Source of the DNA: Bacteroidota bacterium
GTDB taxonomy: Bacteria > Bacteroidota > Bacteroidia > Flavobacteriales > Flavobacteriaceae
Length of the DNA: 46,189 bases
Direction of reading: 5' to 3'
Assembly (NCBI GenBank): GCA_022562895.1
Contig: JADFOK010000019.1
Span: 1 to 46,189 of the forward strand
How positions within the stretch are numbered: the first letter of the stretch is position 1; every line of letters starts with the position of its first letter. The position numbers and the translations under genes were made by a program. Below the pieces are notes generated by a model. The model saw nothing but the letters and a program-made list of their open reading frames with translations, was not told the DNA's origin and did no database searches. Positions 8,001-16,664 of this stretch are shown in pieces.

Positions 8001-9465
8001 CAACAGCACCCGGGTAGCGGTTACAAAAAGTAAATTTGATATTGGCACAACAACAATTACCGATACAAGGTATAATACTGAAGGGACACTTTCAGGGAAT
8101 GTTACCCATACAAATTTTGGAGATTGGAAGCTAAACCTCAGCATAGCAACTAATAGATTATTAGTGCTAGACACTCCTCCTGATGAGGACGTGTTATATT
8201 ATGGCACTGCTTTCATAAGCGGAACAGCAGATATTAACGGACCCACAGATGAATTGGTGATAGATGTTGTTGCAACTACAGAGGAAGGTACTTCTTTTAA
8301 AATTCCTTTAAGTGATACCGAATCCATAGGTGATGATTCATTTATAAAATTTTTATCGCCGAAAGAAAAAGAAGCTCGTTTACGAGGGGAAGTTATAGTT
8401 TCAACCGATGTAAAAGGATTATCACTTAATTTTGATCTTGATATTAATAAAAACGCCGAAGTAGAAGTAGTAATTGATAAGGTTAACAACTCTACAATAA
8501 AAGGTCGAGGAGCAGGCACTTTATTAATAGAAATTACAACCTTAGGAAAATTTAAAATGTGGGGAGATTTCATTGTTTATGAGGGAATATATGATTTTAG
8601 ATACGGTAGGTTAATTAGAAAAGAAATTGAAGTAGAGCGAGATGGTACAATTACCTGGGATGGAAATCCAAGCAAAGCCCAACTAAATTTAAGGGCAATT
8701 TATAAAACAAGAGCAAATCCTTCCGTACTTTTAGATGATCCTACTATAAATCGGAAAATTCCTGTAAATGTTATTATAGATCTAAGTGGCGAAATAAGCC
8801 AACCTAATTTAAATTTTGATATAAGTTTTCCTCAAGTAAGTACAAGTGTAAAGAGTGAACTGGAATACAAATTACAAGATGCTGAGCAGCGCGAGAAACA
8901 AGCTTTGTTTTTAATTTCGACGGGTTCCTTTGTTAGCGACGGTGCTGCGGGTCAAAATGCGTTATCTGGAACATTAACTGAAGGTCTAAATGCTATGGTA
9001 GCTGAATTATTTTCTGATAGTGATTCAAAATTTAAAATGGTACCCTATTATGATATTGGATATAGGACAGTAGATCAAGTAACAGCAGATGAACTCGGTT
9101 TTGCCATAACAACTCAAATAAGCGAACGCATTATTATAAATGGTAAGGTAGGAATTCCTGTTGGGGGTGTTAATGAAACTTCAGTAGCTGGTGATGTCGA
9201 AGTACAGTGGCTGGTCAATGAAGATGGAAGTTTGCGAATTAACTTTTTCAACAGGCAAGCAGACATCCAGTTTATTGGTGAAGATCAAATATTTGAACAG
9301 GGTGCAGGGGTTTCCTATTCAGTCGATTTCGATGAATTTAAAGAACTTGTAAAAAAATTATTTGGTAGTGATATAGAATTAGAACCAAAAGATATCGATG
9401 TAATTCCAGATGATAACAGTGCTCCTGTTAATTTTATTTCCAAAACAAAAAAGAAAGAGAATTAA
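5077..9465 (+). CDS. tamB: TamB-like translocation and assembly module protein
   Basis: The protein has 1462 residues: a membrane anchor (MILIMLLIILLSIPAIQ), then a very long run of short beta strands (AsmA/TamB-like groove), ending in the conserved TamB/DUF490 domain at about 1130-1440. That end includes GEISQPNLNFDISFP, ALFLISTGSF and INGKVGIPVGGVN. TamB spans the periplasm and helps move lipid and fold outer-membrane proteins. The start is uncertain. Upstream codons 5026-5076 stay open and encode the positively charged stretch KRIKKLRKIIFR expected before the anchor, but an in-frame TAA at 5023-5025 separates them from an ATG at 5005. ATG 5077 is the first usable start. It converges on ridA with a 3-bp gap. 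Confidence 0.9.
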   Translation: MILIMLLIILLSIPAIQTYIAKKVTKNINETYGTNINIKRLGLNWKAEVDIREIYIADHHNDTLIYIKSLQTNILSIRNLIEGDLDFGYVDITQSKFYIKTYKGETDDNLYVFSEKFETGESTSSDKLFNLFTKDVSLTDSKVKIIDENIETPVILNLSEVNIEAEDFEISGPDITVNINNLSLKAKRGFKINKLASNFSYIPGNLIFKNLNLITEASNIKGDFKLSYGEGGMADFENNVTISAQLQKTELSTNDINSFYNEFATNRQIIITGDINGILNDFTFHKASIESRGIRILGNFSFKNLLKGDNSFIIQAKGHTIYANYNELRKIMPRVLSDLPEEIKYFGDFKYQGNTTISSTTLITEGTLNSSLGVAEINVELGNINDSENIYYVGDIVLTNFDLGKLTKTESLGTITSDLHFDGKGFSKETINTGITGSITSFVFEDYNYNNITISGNIKYPIFNGELNIDDPNINMIFKGLVDFSNDINQYDFEANIEFAELNKLNLLKRDSISVFAGNIIMDLKGTTVDDAEGTISFQQTFYQNEKDDFYFDDFKITSTFNKNIRTIEVISEDIINGKITGVFLVRDIPNLFMNAIGSIYTNYIPNEVTNNQYLVYDFKIYNKIIEVFVPELQFGDNTKVKGSVYSDESKFKLNFRSPEILLYGNYLGNVNVQVDNNNPLYNTYISIDSVYNGYYNLVDLNLINKTINDTLYIRSEFKGGKNKKDIFNLSLYHTINPEGKSVIGVKRSDITYKDEVWFLNENNNKLNKVVFDIEKKNINIRSLVLNHNNEMIEFSGTIRDTTYKNLRVLFTDVNIANITPEIDSLRLSGNINGRLTIMQKKGLYYPNSNITIDNILVNDVLYGDLNLQIHGNEDLTLYNINSTLTNNNVKSIDAVGEIDISTKNTQIRLNIELKDLNLKAFSPFGGDVITDIRGFVSGNARVSGNIDSPNILGILELENSGFKIPYLNIDFDLNNSTRVAVTKSKFDIGTTTITDTRYNTEGTLSGNVTHTNFGDWKLNLSIATNRLLVLDTPPDEDVLYYGTAFISGTADINGPTDELVIDVVATTEEGTSFKIPLSDTESIGDDSFIKFLSPKEKEARLRGEVIVSTDVKGLSLNFDLDINKNAEVEVVIDKVNNSTIKGRGAGTLLIEITTLGKFKMWGDFIVYEGIYDFRYGRLIRKEIEVERDGTITWDGNPSKAQLNLRAIYKTRANPSVLLDDPTINRKIPVNVIIDLSGEISQPNLNFDISFPQVSTSVKSELEYKLQDAEQREKQALFLISTGSFVSDGAAGQNALSGTLTEGLNAMVAELFSDSDSKFKMVPYYDIGYRTVDQVTADELGFAITTQISERIIINGKVGIPVGGVNETSVAGDVEVQWLVNEDGSLRINFFNRQADIQFIGEDQIFEQGAGVSYSVDFDEFKELVKKLFGSDIELEPKDIDVIPDDNSAPVNFISKTKKKEN

Positions 9466-9468
9466 CGG

Positions 9469-9849
9469 TCACAAGGAAGCAATCATAGATATTTCTACAT
9501 TTACATACTTGGGTAAATTAGAAACTTCTACAGTTTCGCGGGCTGGAGCATTGGATTCATCGAAATAGGCTGCATAAACTTCATTAATTTCTTCAAAATT
9601 TTTCATGTCTGAAATAAAGATCGATGTTTTTAAAACATTATCAAATGTCATCTCAGCCTCAGCTAAAATTGCTTTTAAATTTTCCATTACAGTCCTGGTT
9701 TCAGTTTTGATGTCTTCGGTTTGCAATTCACCTGTTTCCGGATTTATGGCAATTTGGCCGGAAGTAAATAACAAATTTCCTTTTAAAACCGCTTGATTAT
9801 AAGGCCCAATAGGTGCCGGTGCTTTTGTGGTATGAATTATTTTTTTCAT
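9469..9849 (-). CDS. ridA: RidA family reactive intermediate deaminase
   Basis: This 126-residue protein is a full-length member of the RidA/YjgF/UK114 family, which hydrolyses reactive enamine/imine intermediates released by PLP enzymes and so protects the cytoplasm. It shows APIGPYNQAV near the N-terminus, SGQIAINPETGEL, and the C-terminal PARETVEVSNLPK with the substrate-binding Arg. The end reads VEISMIASL where E. coli relatives have an acidic residue (VEIE-like); I believe this is common in flavobacterial homologues. The ATG at 9849 is the only sensible start. It lies downstream of lptD on the same strand. Confidence 0.93.
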   Translation of the reverse strand: MKKIIHTTKAPAPIGPYNQAVLKGNLLFTSGQIAINPETGELQTEDIKTETRTVMENLKAILAEAEMTFDNVLKTSIFISDMKNFEEINEVYAAYFDESNAPARETVEVSNLPKYVNVEISMIASL

Positions 9850-9937
9850 ATTCTTTTATTTTCTTTTAATTTCGATCTAAGAATTAGAACTTTTACATTG
9901 AACAAAGTCGATTAGATAAATTTTTTCATAATGATTA

Positions 9938-12712
9938 TTACAAATTCTTATCAGTTTCGCGACGTTTTTCATATTTTATATCGCTTAATAATGAAGATTT
10001 TATTCCAATAAAGAAATACCACGATGTATTAATACTTCCAATGGGGGTCCAGTTAAAACTTAAACGCCAACTTTCTAAATCTCTCTGAAAACGTAATTGA
10101 GTCAAGGTCACTCCATTATTTTTAAAATCATAACCAGATGATAGACCAATACGCCATCGAGGTGATAACTCAAAATTAGAGCTAAACATTAATGATTGTG
10201 ATGATATTTCATCTTGCCTTTGAGAATTCGAATATGTTATAGTATAAGCAAGTCTTATATCCCATGGAATGGTATAATTATACCATCCGTAATCTGTTTT
10301 AGGTTCATTATCAACAAATAGACTGCTGTCATTTATATTGGCAGCATTACCAAATAAATCATCGGGGCGACCACCATTTCTAAAGGTCTCAGTATTAAAT
10401 TTATCGGTTTGTACATTTATATCTTGGCTGGAAAAAGAAAAATTGACACTAACGTTTCCACTGGTAAGTCTAAAAAGACTACCACCATTATTAATGTTAA
10501 ATAAATCGATGCGTTGATTATTATTATCCAATGCATAGGGATCTAGCGTAGCATTAAAATTAAGATCCAATTTTTTCACAATAGGAATATTACCGGTAAT
10601 ACGTATGGGACTCCACCGAAGTGAATCACCTGCAAGATTATAAGCAGTAGTAAAATTTAGATTGTTAAGTAAAATAAGCTTTCTTGGGTCGGTTGCCATT
10701 GTATCTTTATCCCTTACTTTTGCCTCAATAGTATTACTTAAGGAGAGCCCAATACTGCTTGAATATGTTTTTCCTGGTGCCCCAAACAATGTATTTTCAA
10801 AGCGCGAATAAGCAACAACATCATCAGCTACATCCGGATCTGCTGTGGGTATTAAGTATTCGTCATAATATTGGTCGAAAGCCGGGTTAATATTATAACT
10901 TATTGAGGGACGCATTACATGTCTGATAGTTTGTATTTTTTTATCTTTTCCAAAATTAAATAAACCGTAAATAGTCGTTCCGATACTTGTCGAAAAATTA
11001 TAGGTTCGATAGCTGTCAAATCCTGAAATAGTATCTATAACAACTGCACCAGAACCATTATTGGCTGAAACATCATAGAATTGGCGAGTGGTTTTTAATA
11101 CCCAGGTTTCCTGAAAATTACTGCTAGCTGATACACTTAAATAGTCTAAAACTTTAAAATTCGTACTAATAGGAATGGTATGCCTTGCTCCAATTTGTGC
11201 ATTATCGAACATTTCAGATTTAAAAAATAATGAATCTGTAGTTTGAATTTGATTTTGTGCACTTAGATCATATTGAAAATTTATATTATCGATAATTCCT
11301 TTTTTTACTCCTATTTTTGGTGCAAATGGGAAAATACGAGAAACACTCGCTGTTATGTTGGGCAATGATAAATTAATTTGTTGCGTATTGGTGTTTTGAG
11401 AGTGAGTGCCGGCAATAGTAAAATTAACTTGAGGTTCACCTTCAAAAGTCTTTGAATATGATATAGATGAACTCAATGTATTAATTAAGGCACTAGCATT
11501 ATTAGTTTGGTTTATCGATTCCTGAAAAAACTTGCTACTTCCTAAGTTAACCGATGCCGAAAAACGTGAACTAGGATTCACCTTAGCATCTTGTGTGTGA
11601 CTCCAACGTATATTATATACAGAACTTTCACTAAAATCTGGAAATCCTCGCTCGCTATTAATCAATTTTTCGAATCGCAAACTTAAATTTCCTCTAAATT
11701 TATATCGCAATGCATAAGAAGATTCTGTTCTTAATGCATAGCTTCCGTTCGTATAATAATCACCTAATAAAGTTAAATCCAGGTAATCATTAATTGCAAA
11801 ATAGTACCCTCCGTTTTGCAAGAAAAATCCTCTATTATTATTATCACCAATGGTAGGCAGAATAAAACCTGAATTTCTATCTTCAGAAAGCGGAAAAAAT
11901 GCAAAAGGGAGTCCAATAGGGGTAGGGACATCAGCTATATACATATTAGTAAATCCAGTAACAATTTTTTTACCAGGAACTACTTTTGCCCTTCGAGTAA
12001 AGAAATAATATTCGGGATCATCAATATTCTTAGAAGTTGTAAACTTTACATTTCTAAGGAATACTACAGAATCATTTTCTTTTTTTGCAATTTCTGAGAT
12101 CACACTAATACCGTTTTGTTCAGATCTTGAGTTATAAATTATGGCCTTTTCAGTATCAAAATTAAAACGAATAGAATCTGGCTCTATCTTGTTATTTGCT
12201 TGTACAAAAACAGGTCTTTGAGAATAGGTTCCTGCACTATCAATACCTTTTGCAAAAATTTCATTTTTATTATAATCCAAAATAATTAACCCGGCATCAA
12301 TACGCATGTCCTCGTAGGTAATATAGGCCTGATTATACATATATACTTTTCCGTTTGTTTTGTCCATATACACATAGTCCTTACCATAATAATCAACAAC
12401 ATCGGTTAAAACTTCTTTTTGGGGGATACTAGAGTCTGTTTTAACTGTATCAATGATAGATTCATTTATTTCAGAAATAATATTAATTACATTAATAGCA
12501 AGGGTATCTTGATTTTCTTTTGCAGGGATATTCACTTCGCTTTTGGGTTGAATATCCTGAGAATAAATTGCAGTGCCGCAAAGAAGCAGAAAAGAAATTG
12601 AAACCAATAAATATTGCTTATATGTTTGCAATGCTACGATACTATTATTTTGTAGTTTTGGCTTAGTTTTTGAAAGTCTTCCTTTATGGTTGACAAGCTC
12701 AAAATTAAGCAT
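9938..12712 (-). CDS. lptD: LPS-assembly protein LptD (Bacteroidetes type)
   Basis: The protein is about 924 residues long. After a signal segment (YLLVSISFLLLCGTAIYSQ) comes an OstA-like jellyroll (DYYGKDYVYMDKTNGKVYM, YITYEDMRIDAGLIILDY), then PTPIGLPFAFFPLSEDRNSG, which matches the conserved start of the LptD barrel, and about 600 residues of alternating outer-membrane strands. LptD inserts lipopolysaccharide into the outer leaflet. The start is uncertain: ATG 12712 (used here), TTG 12757, or TTG 12631, which would give a tidier signal peptide (QTYKQYLLVSISF...). It is divergent from the amidase gene, so promoters overlap the 5' ends. Confidence 0.88.
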   Translation of the reverse strand: MLNFELVNHKGRLSKTKPKLQNNSIVALQTYKQYLLVSISFLLLCGTAIYSQDIQPKSEVNIPAKENQDTLAINVINIISEINESIIDTVKTDSSIPQKEVLTDVVDYYGKDYVYMDKTNGKVYMYNQAYITYEDMRIDAGLIILDYNKNEIFAKGIDSAGTYSQRPVFVQANNKIEPDSIRFNFDTEKAIIYNSRSEQNGISVISEIAKKENDSVVFLRNVKFTTSKNIDDPEYYFFTRRAKVVPGKKIVTGFTNMYIADVPTPIGLPFAFFPLSEDRNSGFILPTIGDNNNRGFFLQNGGYYFAINDYLDLTLLGDYYTNGSYALRTESSYALRYKFRGNLSLRFEKLINSERGFPDFSESSVYNIRWSHTQDAKVNPSSRFSASVNLGSSKFFQESINQTNNASALINTLSSSISYSKTFEGEPQVNFTIAGTHSQNTNTQQINLSLPNITASVSRIFPFAPKIGVKKGIIDNINFQYDLSAQNQIQTTDSLFFKSEMFDNAQIGARHTIPISTNFKVLDYLSVSASSNFQETWVLKTTRQFYDVSANNGSGAVVIDTISGFDSYRTYNFSTSIGTTIYGLFNFGKDKKIQTIRHVMRPSISYNINPAFDQYYDEYLIPTADPDVADDVVAYSRFENTLFGAPGKTYSSSIGLSLSNTIEAKVRDKDTMATDPRKLILLNNLNFTTAYNLAGDSLRWSPIRITGNIPIVKKLDLNFNATLDPYALDNNNQRIDLFNINNGGSLFRLTSGNVSVNFSFSSQDINVQTDKFNTETFRNGGRPDDLFGNAANINDSSLFVDNEPKTDYGWYNYTIPWDIRLAYTITYSNSQRQDEISSQSLMFSSNFELSPRWRIGLSSGYDFKNNGVTLTQLRFQRDLESWRLSFNWTPIGSINTSWYFFIGIKSSLLSDIKYEKRRETDKNL

Positions 12713-12781
12713 ATTTTTTGGGCTATGTTTTTTAAATACATTTTTTAATAATAGCAACTTAAAGAATCCGTTATTAAATAC

Positions 12782-13903
12782 ATGAAAACGAAATTTTTAT
12801 TCTTTTTAATACTTTTTATCGGTTCATTATTCTTGAGCTCATTTTTTAGTCGCAATAATAATACCGCAAAGCCCTTTGTTGTTGTATTGGATGCAGGTCA
12901 TGGCGGAAATGATCCGGGCAATATAGGTAACGGTTACAAAGAAAAAGATATTGCGCTTTCTATTGTATTAAAAATAGGTATAATTCTTGAAAAAGAAAAT
13001 AACATAAAAGTTTTATATACTCGGACTAAAGACGTGTTTGTTGAACTTTTTGAAAGAGGAGCGATAGCCAATAGAGCAGATGCAGATCTCTTTGTATCTA
13101 TACATTGCGATTCACATAATTCTCAAGCTTATGGAGCAGGAACTTTTGTTCTGGGACTGCATGAAAACAAAAGAAATCTTGAAGTTGCCAAAAAAGAAAA
13201 TGAAGTAATATTTCTTGAAGACAACTATGAAGAAAATTATTCTGGTTATGATCCGAATTCTCCGGAATCGTTTATAGGTTTAACACTTATGCAGGAAGAA
13301 TATCTTGATCAAAGTATATTATTGGCAAGTTTAATTCAGAATAATTTTGTCACTAAATTGAACCGAAAAGATCGAAGCGTTAAACAAGCTGGATTTATAG
13401 TATTACACAGTAGTTATATGCCTAGTGTATTAATTGAAACAGGGTTTTTAACAAACAAAAAAGAAGGCACCTATCTCAACTCTAAAAAAGGTCAAAATGA
13501 AATGGCAATATCGATAGCCGAGGCTATTATATCGTATGAAAAGATTTTGCAATTAGCTACAAATGATACCCTAGATCAGGAATTAACAAATAATGTTAAT
13601 GATATTTCTATCGAAAACATAGAAGAAAAAATATACAATGGGATAATTTTCAAAGTTCAATTAGCTGCCGTTAGCAGAAGGATAAACACAAAACCGTCAA
13701 ATTTTAATGGGTTAAAAGATATTTCTCGTAATAAAGAAAGCGGTTTATTTAAATATTATTATGGAGGAACCTCAGACTATAATAAGATTCAATTAATGAA
13801 AATAGATGCGATAGAAAAAGGTTACTCCACATGTTTTGTTGTTGCATTTAGAGGGAGTAAAAAACTAAATCTATCAGATGTCTTAAATTCTGAAGACAAA
13901 TAA
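12782..13903 (+). CDS. N-acetylmuramoyl-L-alanine amidase (Amidase_3)
   Basis: The enzyme cleaves the amide bond between MurNAc and the stem peptide of peptidoglycan, acting in the periplasm during cell division or remodelling. The 373 residues contain an N-terminal hydrophobic segment (4-22), then an Amidase_3 domain with the zinc site: DAGHGG (His40), Glu54 in YKEKD, and His108 in SIHCDSH. The catalytic Glu219 is in LIETGFLTN. The C-terminal part (about 283-365, FKVQLAAVSRRI to CFVVAFRG) looks like a SPOR-type peptidoglycan-binding domain. It heads a plus-strand series that continues with the MCE protein 52 bp downstream. Confidence 0.94.
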   Translation: MKTKFLFFLILFIGSLFLSSFFSRNNNTAKPFVVVLDAGHGGNDPGNIGNGYKEKDIALSIVLKIGIILEKENNIKVLYTRTKDVFVELFERGAIANRADADLFVSIHCDSHNSQAYGAGTFVLGLHENKRNLEVAKKENEVIFLEDNYEENYSGYDPNSPESFIGLTLMQEEYLDQSILLASLIQNNFVTKLNRKDRSVKQAGFIVLHSSYMPSVLIETGFLTNKKEGTYLNSKKGQNEMAISIAEAIISYEKILQLATNDTLDQELTNNVNDISIENIEEKIYNGIIFKVQLAAVSRRINTKPSNFNGLKDISRNKESGLFKYYYGGTSDYNKIQLMKIDAIEKGYSTCFVVAFRGSKKLNLSDVLNSEDK

Positions 13904-13925
13904 GCCGTTATCTTAGATTTATTTT

Positions 13926-13933
13926 TAATTTTG
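13926..13933 (+). promoter_or_regulatory. Possible -7 element before the MCE gene
   Basis: TAATTTTG matches the Bacteroidetes -7 consensus TAnnTTTG exactly and lies about 22 bp before the TTG start of the MCE/MlaD gene. I see no good TTTG element 19-21 bp upstream, so this may be a weak or fortuitous site. Confidence 0.35.
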
Positions 13934-13955
13934 TTCAAATCATAAACTTTAACCA

Positions 13956-14906
13956 TTGAAACTTTCTAAAGAAGTAAAAACCGGAATATTAACATTAAGT
14001 TCGATCTTATTGTTTATTTATGGTTATAGCTACATAAAGGGTTCGGACATATTTGATAGTAGCAGAATATTTTATGTTAGTTATCAAAATGTAGAAGGTC
14101 TTGATAATTCCGCCCGGGTTACTATTAATGGACTAGCAGTTGGAAAAGTAAAAAGTATAAATTTAGTGAATAAAGAGGGGGGGCTCATTGTTTCATTTTC
14201 AGTAGATAGGGAATTTAATTTTTCAAGAAACAGTATTGTACGTATTTATAGTAGTAGTTTAATAGGAGGAAAGCAATTAGCTATTATTCTTGATAATGAA
14301 ACAAACAATATTGCCAAATCAGGTGACACCTTAAAAGGAGAAATTGAAAAAGGCATGCTTGAAGTAATGACCGGTGGATTAAAACCCTTAGAACAAAAAG
14401 TACTAACGACACTTTCCAATTTAGACTCTTTGGTATTAAATTTAACGGATGTGTTAGACGATGAAACCCGCCTAAATTTAAAAGAATCTATTGTAAACCT
14501 TAATCAGACAATGAATTCATTTAAAGAAGCTTCAGGCAACTTAAATTCACTTATAAAAACAAATAAAGAGAAGTTAAACAACACTTTTGCTAATCTCGAA
14601 ATAGCTTCAGAAAACTTTGCAAAATTATCCGATTCCTTAGCTCAAATAGAAACTGGCAAAATGGTTAAAGACCTTGAAAACATAATATCTCGATTTAATT
14701 CAATCCTGGAAGGAATTGAAAATGGTGAAGGAAGTATAGGTAAACTTTTAAAGGATGATAAATTGTATGATAATTTAGAAGGAGCTTCAAAACAATTAGA
14801 ATTATTACTTGAAGATATGAAATTACACCCCAAAAGATATGTCCATTTTTCGTTATTTGGTAAAAAATCAAAAGAATATGTTAAGCCCGAAGATACCAAC
14901 AACTAG
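13956..14906 (+). CDS. MCE/MlaD family protein
   Basis: The protein has 316 residues and uses a TTG start, since the conserved N-terminus (MKLSKEVKTGILTLSSILLFIYGYS) begins exactly there. One membrane anchor (about 9-27) is followed by an MCE domain (about 37-115: VEGLDNSARVTINGLAVGKV, SIVRIYSSSLIGGKQLAI) and a long helical region (about 130-280) that should form a periplasmic coiled coil. MCE proteins bind lipids and shuttle them between membranes with an MlaE/MlaF ABC partner, which is not in this window. It ends 3 bp before the Fe-S membrane gene, so the two are likely in one transcript. Confidence 0.9.
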   Translation: MKLSKEVKTGILTLSSILLFIYGYSYIKGSDIFDSSRIFYVSYQNVEGLDNSARVTINGLAVGKVKSINLVNKEGGLIVSFSVDREFNFSRNSIVRIYSSSLIGGKQLAIILDNETNNIAKSGDTLKGEIEKGMLEVMTGGLKPLEQKVLTTLSNLDSLVLNLTDVLDDETRLNLKESIVNLNQTMNSFKEASGNLNSLIKTNKEKLNNTFANLEIASENFAKLSDSLAQIETGKMVKDLENIISRFNSILEGIENGEGSIGKLLKDDKLYDNLEGASKQLELLLEDMKLHPKRYVHFSLFGKKSKEYVKPEDTNN

Positions 14907-14909
14907 CTC

Positions 14910-16220
14910 ATGCAATTTATTCCTAATATTCTTTTTATAATCGCTTTAATATCCGGTATTGGGTACTTTATTAGTAATAGTAGAAAATTAATTCGCAATA
15001 TAAAATTAGGGTACAAAACCGATAATTCAGACCACAAAAAAGAGCGCTGGAAAAATGTAGTTAGAATTGCTTTAGGTCAGTCAAAAATGGTGGTTCGCCC
15101 TGTATCCGGGATTCTTCACATTATTGTATATGCTGGTTTTCTAATAATAAACATTGAAGTCATGGAAATTGTCATTGATGGTATTTTAGGAACACATCGC
15201 ATTTTTTCAGGTGCAGGTATTCTATATGATTATTTAATAGCTTCATTCGAAATATTGGCCATACTTGTGCTAATTGGTGTAATTATTTTTTGGATACGTA
15301 GAAATATTCAGAAAATTAAACGTTTTTGGAACCCTGAAATGAAGGGTTGGCCAAAAAAAGACGCGAATTTCATCTTGTATTTTGAAATGTTCTTGATGAT
15401 ATTCTTTTTAATAATGAATGCGACAGACCACCAATTACAACAGATAGGTTCAACCCATTACAATGAAGCTGGAATGTTCCCTATTAGTCAATTCATTACA
15501 CCTTTGATCGATAATTTTTCAGAAACCACACTTATCATCATCGAAAGAAGTGCTTGGTGGTTGCATATATTAGGAATCATCGTGTTTTTAAATTATCTCT
15601 ACTTTTCAAAACACCTTCATATCCTATTGGCATTTCCTAATGTGTATTACGGAAAAATAAATCCAATGGGAAAATTCGAGATTTTAGAATCGGTTACCAA
15701 AGAGGTGAAACTTATGATGGATCCATCTGCAATTCCTGTAGAAGGTGAAGAAGCTCCGGCAAAATTTGGAGCGAGTGATGTATTAGATTTAAGCCGAATC
15801 CAATTACTTAATGCATATACTTGCACAGAATGCGGTCGTTGTACTGATGTATGCCCTGCCAATCAAACTGGAAAAAAACTTTCCCCACGTAAAATAATGA
15901 TGGATACAAGGGATCGGCTTGAAGAAATTGGAAAGAACATAGATAAAAATGGCATATTTATACCCGATAATAAACAATTATTAGACGACTATATTACTCG
16001 AGAAGAACTTTGGGCTTGTACAACCTGCCATGCCTGTGTTGAAGCTTGCCCAGTAAGCATCGATCCTCTTTCTATTATTATGGATATGAGACAATATTTA
16101 GTGATGGAACAGTCTGCTGCACCTAATGAATTAAACATTGCAATGACCAATATTGAAAATAATGGAGCCCCATGGCCCTTTAACCAAATGGATAGATTAA
16201 ACTGGAAAAATGAAAATTGA
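14910..16220 (+). CDS. Membrane-bound Fe-S oxidoreductase (HdrE/NarI-like plus ferredoxin domain)
   Basis: The protein has 436 residues. The N-terminal two-thirds holds about five or six membrane helices with histidines inside or at their ends (SGILHIIVYAGFL, WWLHILGIIVFLNYLYFSKHLH), as in di-heme cytochrome b subunits of the NarI/DsrM/HdrE kind. Two complete [4Fe-4S] motifs follow, CTECGRCTDVCPA from residue 305 and CTTCHACVEACPV from residue 370. It probably moves electrons between the quinone pool and a cytoplasmic partner, most likely the CCG-domain protein encoded two genes downstream. The electron donor is unknown. It overlaps the next gene by 1 bp. Confidence 0.88.
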   Translation: MQFIPNILFIIALISGIGYFISNSRKLIRNIKLGYKTDNSDHKKERWKNVVRIALGQSKMVVRPVSGILHIIVYAGFLIINIEVMEIVIDGILGTHRIFSGAGILYDYLIASFEILAILVLIGVIIFWIRRNIQKIKRFWNPEMKGWPKKDANFILYFEMFLMIFFLIMNATDHQLQQIGSTHYNEAGMFPISQFITPLIDNFSETTLIIIERSAWWLHILGIIVFLNYLYFSKHLHILLAFPNVYYGKINPMGKFEILESVTKEVKLMMDPSAIPVEGEEAPAKFGASDVLDLSRIQLLNAYTCTECGRCTDVCPANQTGKKLSPRKIMMDTRDRLEEIGKNIDKNGIFIPDNKQLLDDYITREELWACTTCHACVEACPVSIDPLSIIMDMRQYLVMEQSAAPNELNIAMTNIENNGAPWPFNQMDRLNWKNEN

Positions 16221-16654
16221 TGAATAAAGAAGAAGTAGAAAATTTATTGCACAACAAAGTAAAAGCCGGTGAAAAAATAAGTCCGGTTTTACCAAAAGAC
16301 ATTAAAAACTATCTGATCGATATAGATGGCACCATATGTGATGATATTCCCAATGAAGAACCCGAACGTATGCTAACAGCTAAAGTGTACCCTGATGCCT
16401 TAAAAACCCTGAACAAATGGCATGACGAAGGACATATCATATGTTTTTTTACTGCACGTACAGAAGATCATAGAGAATATTCAGAAATTTGGTTAAAAGA
16501 AAACGGTTTTAAATATCATTTTCTCTTAATGGGAAAACCTCGTGGGGGTAACTACCATTGGGTTGATAACCATATGGTAAAGGCTACCCGTTTTAAAGGA
16601 AAATTTACAGATTTAGTAGATAAAAAAGCAACCATTCAGGTTTTTAAAGAATAA
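16220..16654 (+). CDS. HAD-superfamily phosphatase-like protein
   Basis: The 144-residue protein carries the HAD motifs in order: DIDGTICDD (motif I, with nucleophile Asp and general acid Asp), FTART (motif II), GKPRGG with the motif III Lys, and WVDNH (motif IV acidic residue). There is almost no cap, so it likely acts on an exposed or large phosphorylated substrate. I start at ATG 16220, which overlaps the previous stop (TGATG), not the TTG one codon upstream. Homologues may carry the label phosphoheptose isomerase, which the sequence does not support. It is sandwiched between two Fe-S genes. Confidence 0.82.
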   Translation: MNKEEVENLLHNKVKAGEKISPVLPKDIKNYLIDIDGTICDDIPNEEPERMLTAKVYPDALKTLNKWHDEGHIICFFTARTEDHREYSEIWLKENGFKYHFLLMGKPRGGNYHWVDNHMVKATRFKGKFTDLVDKKATIQVFKE

Positions 16655-16664
16655 TTAATAACTG

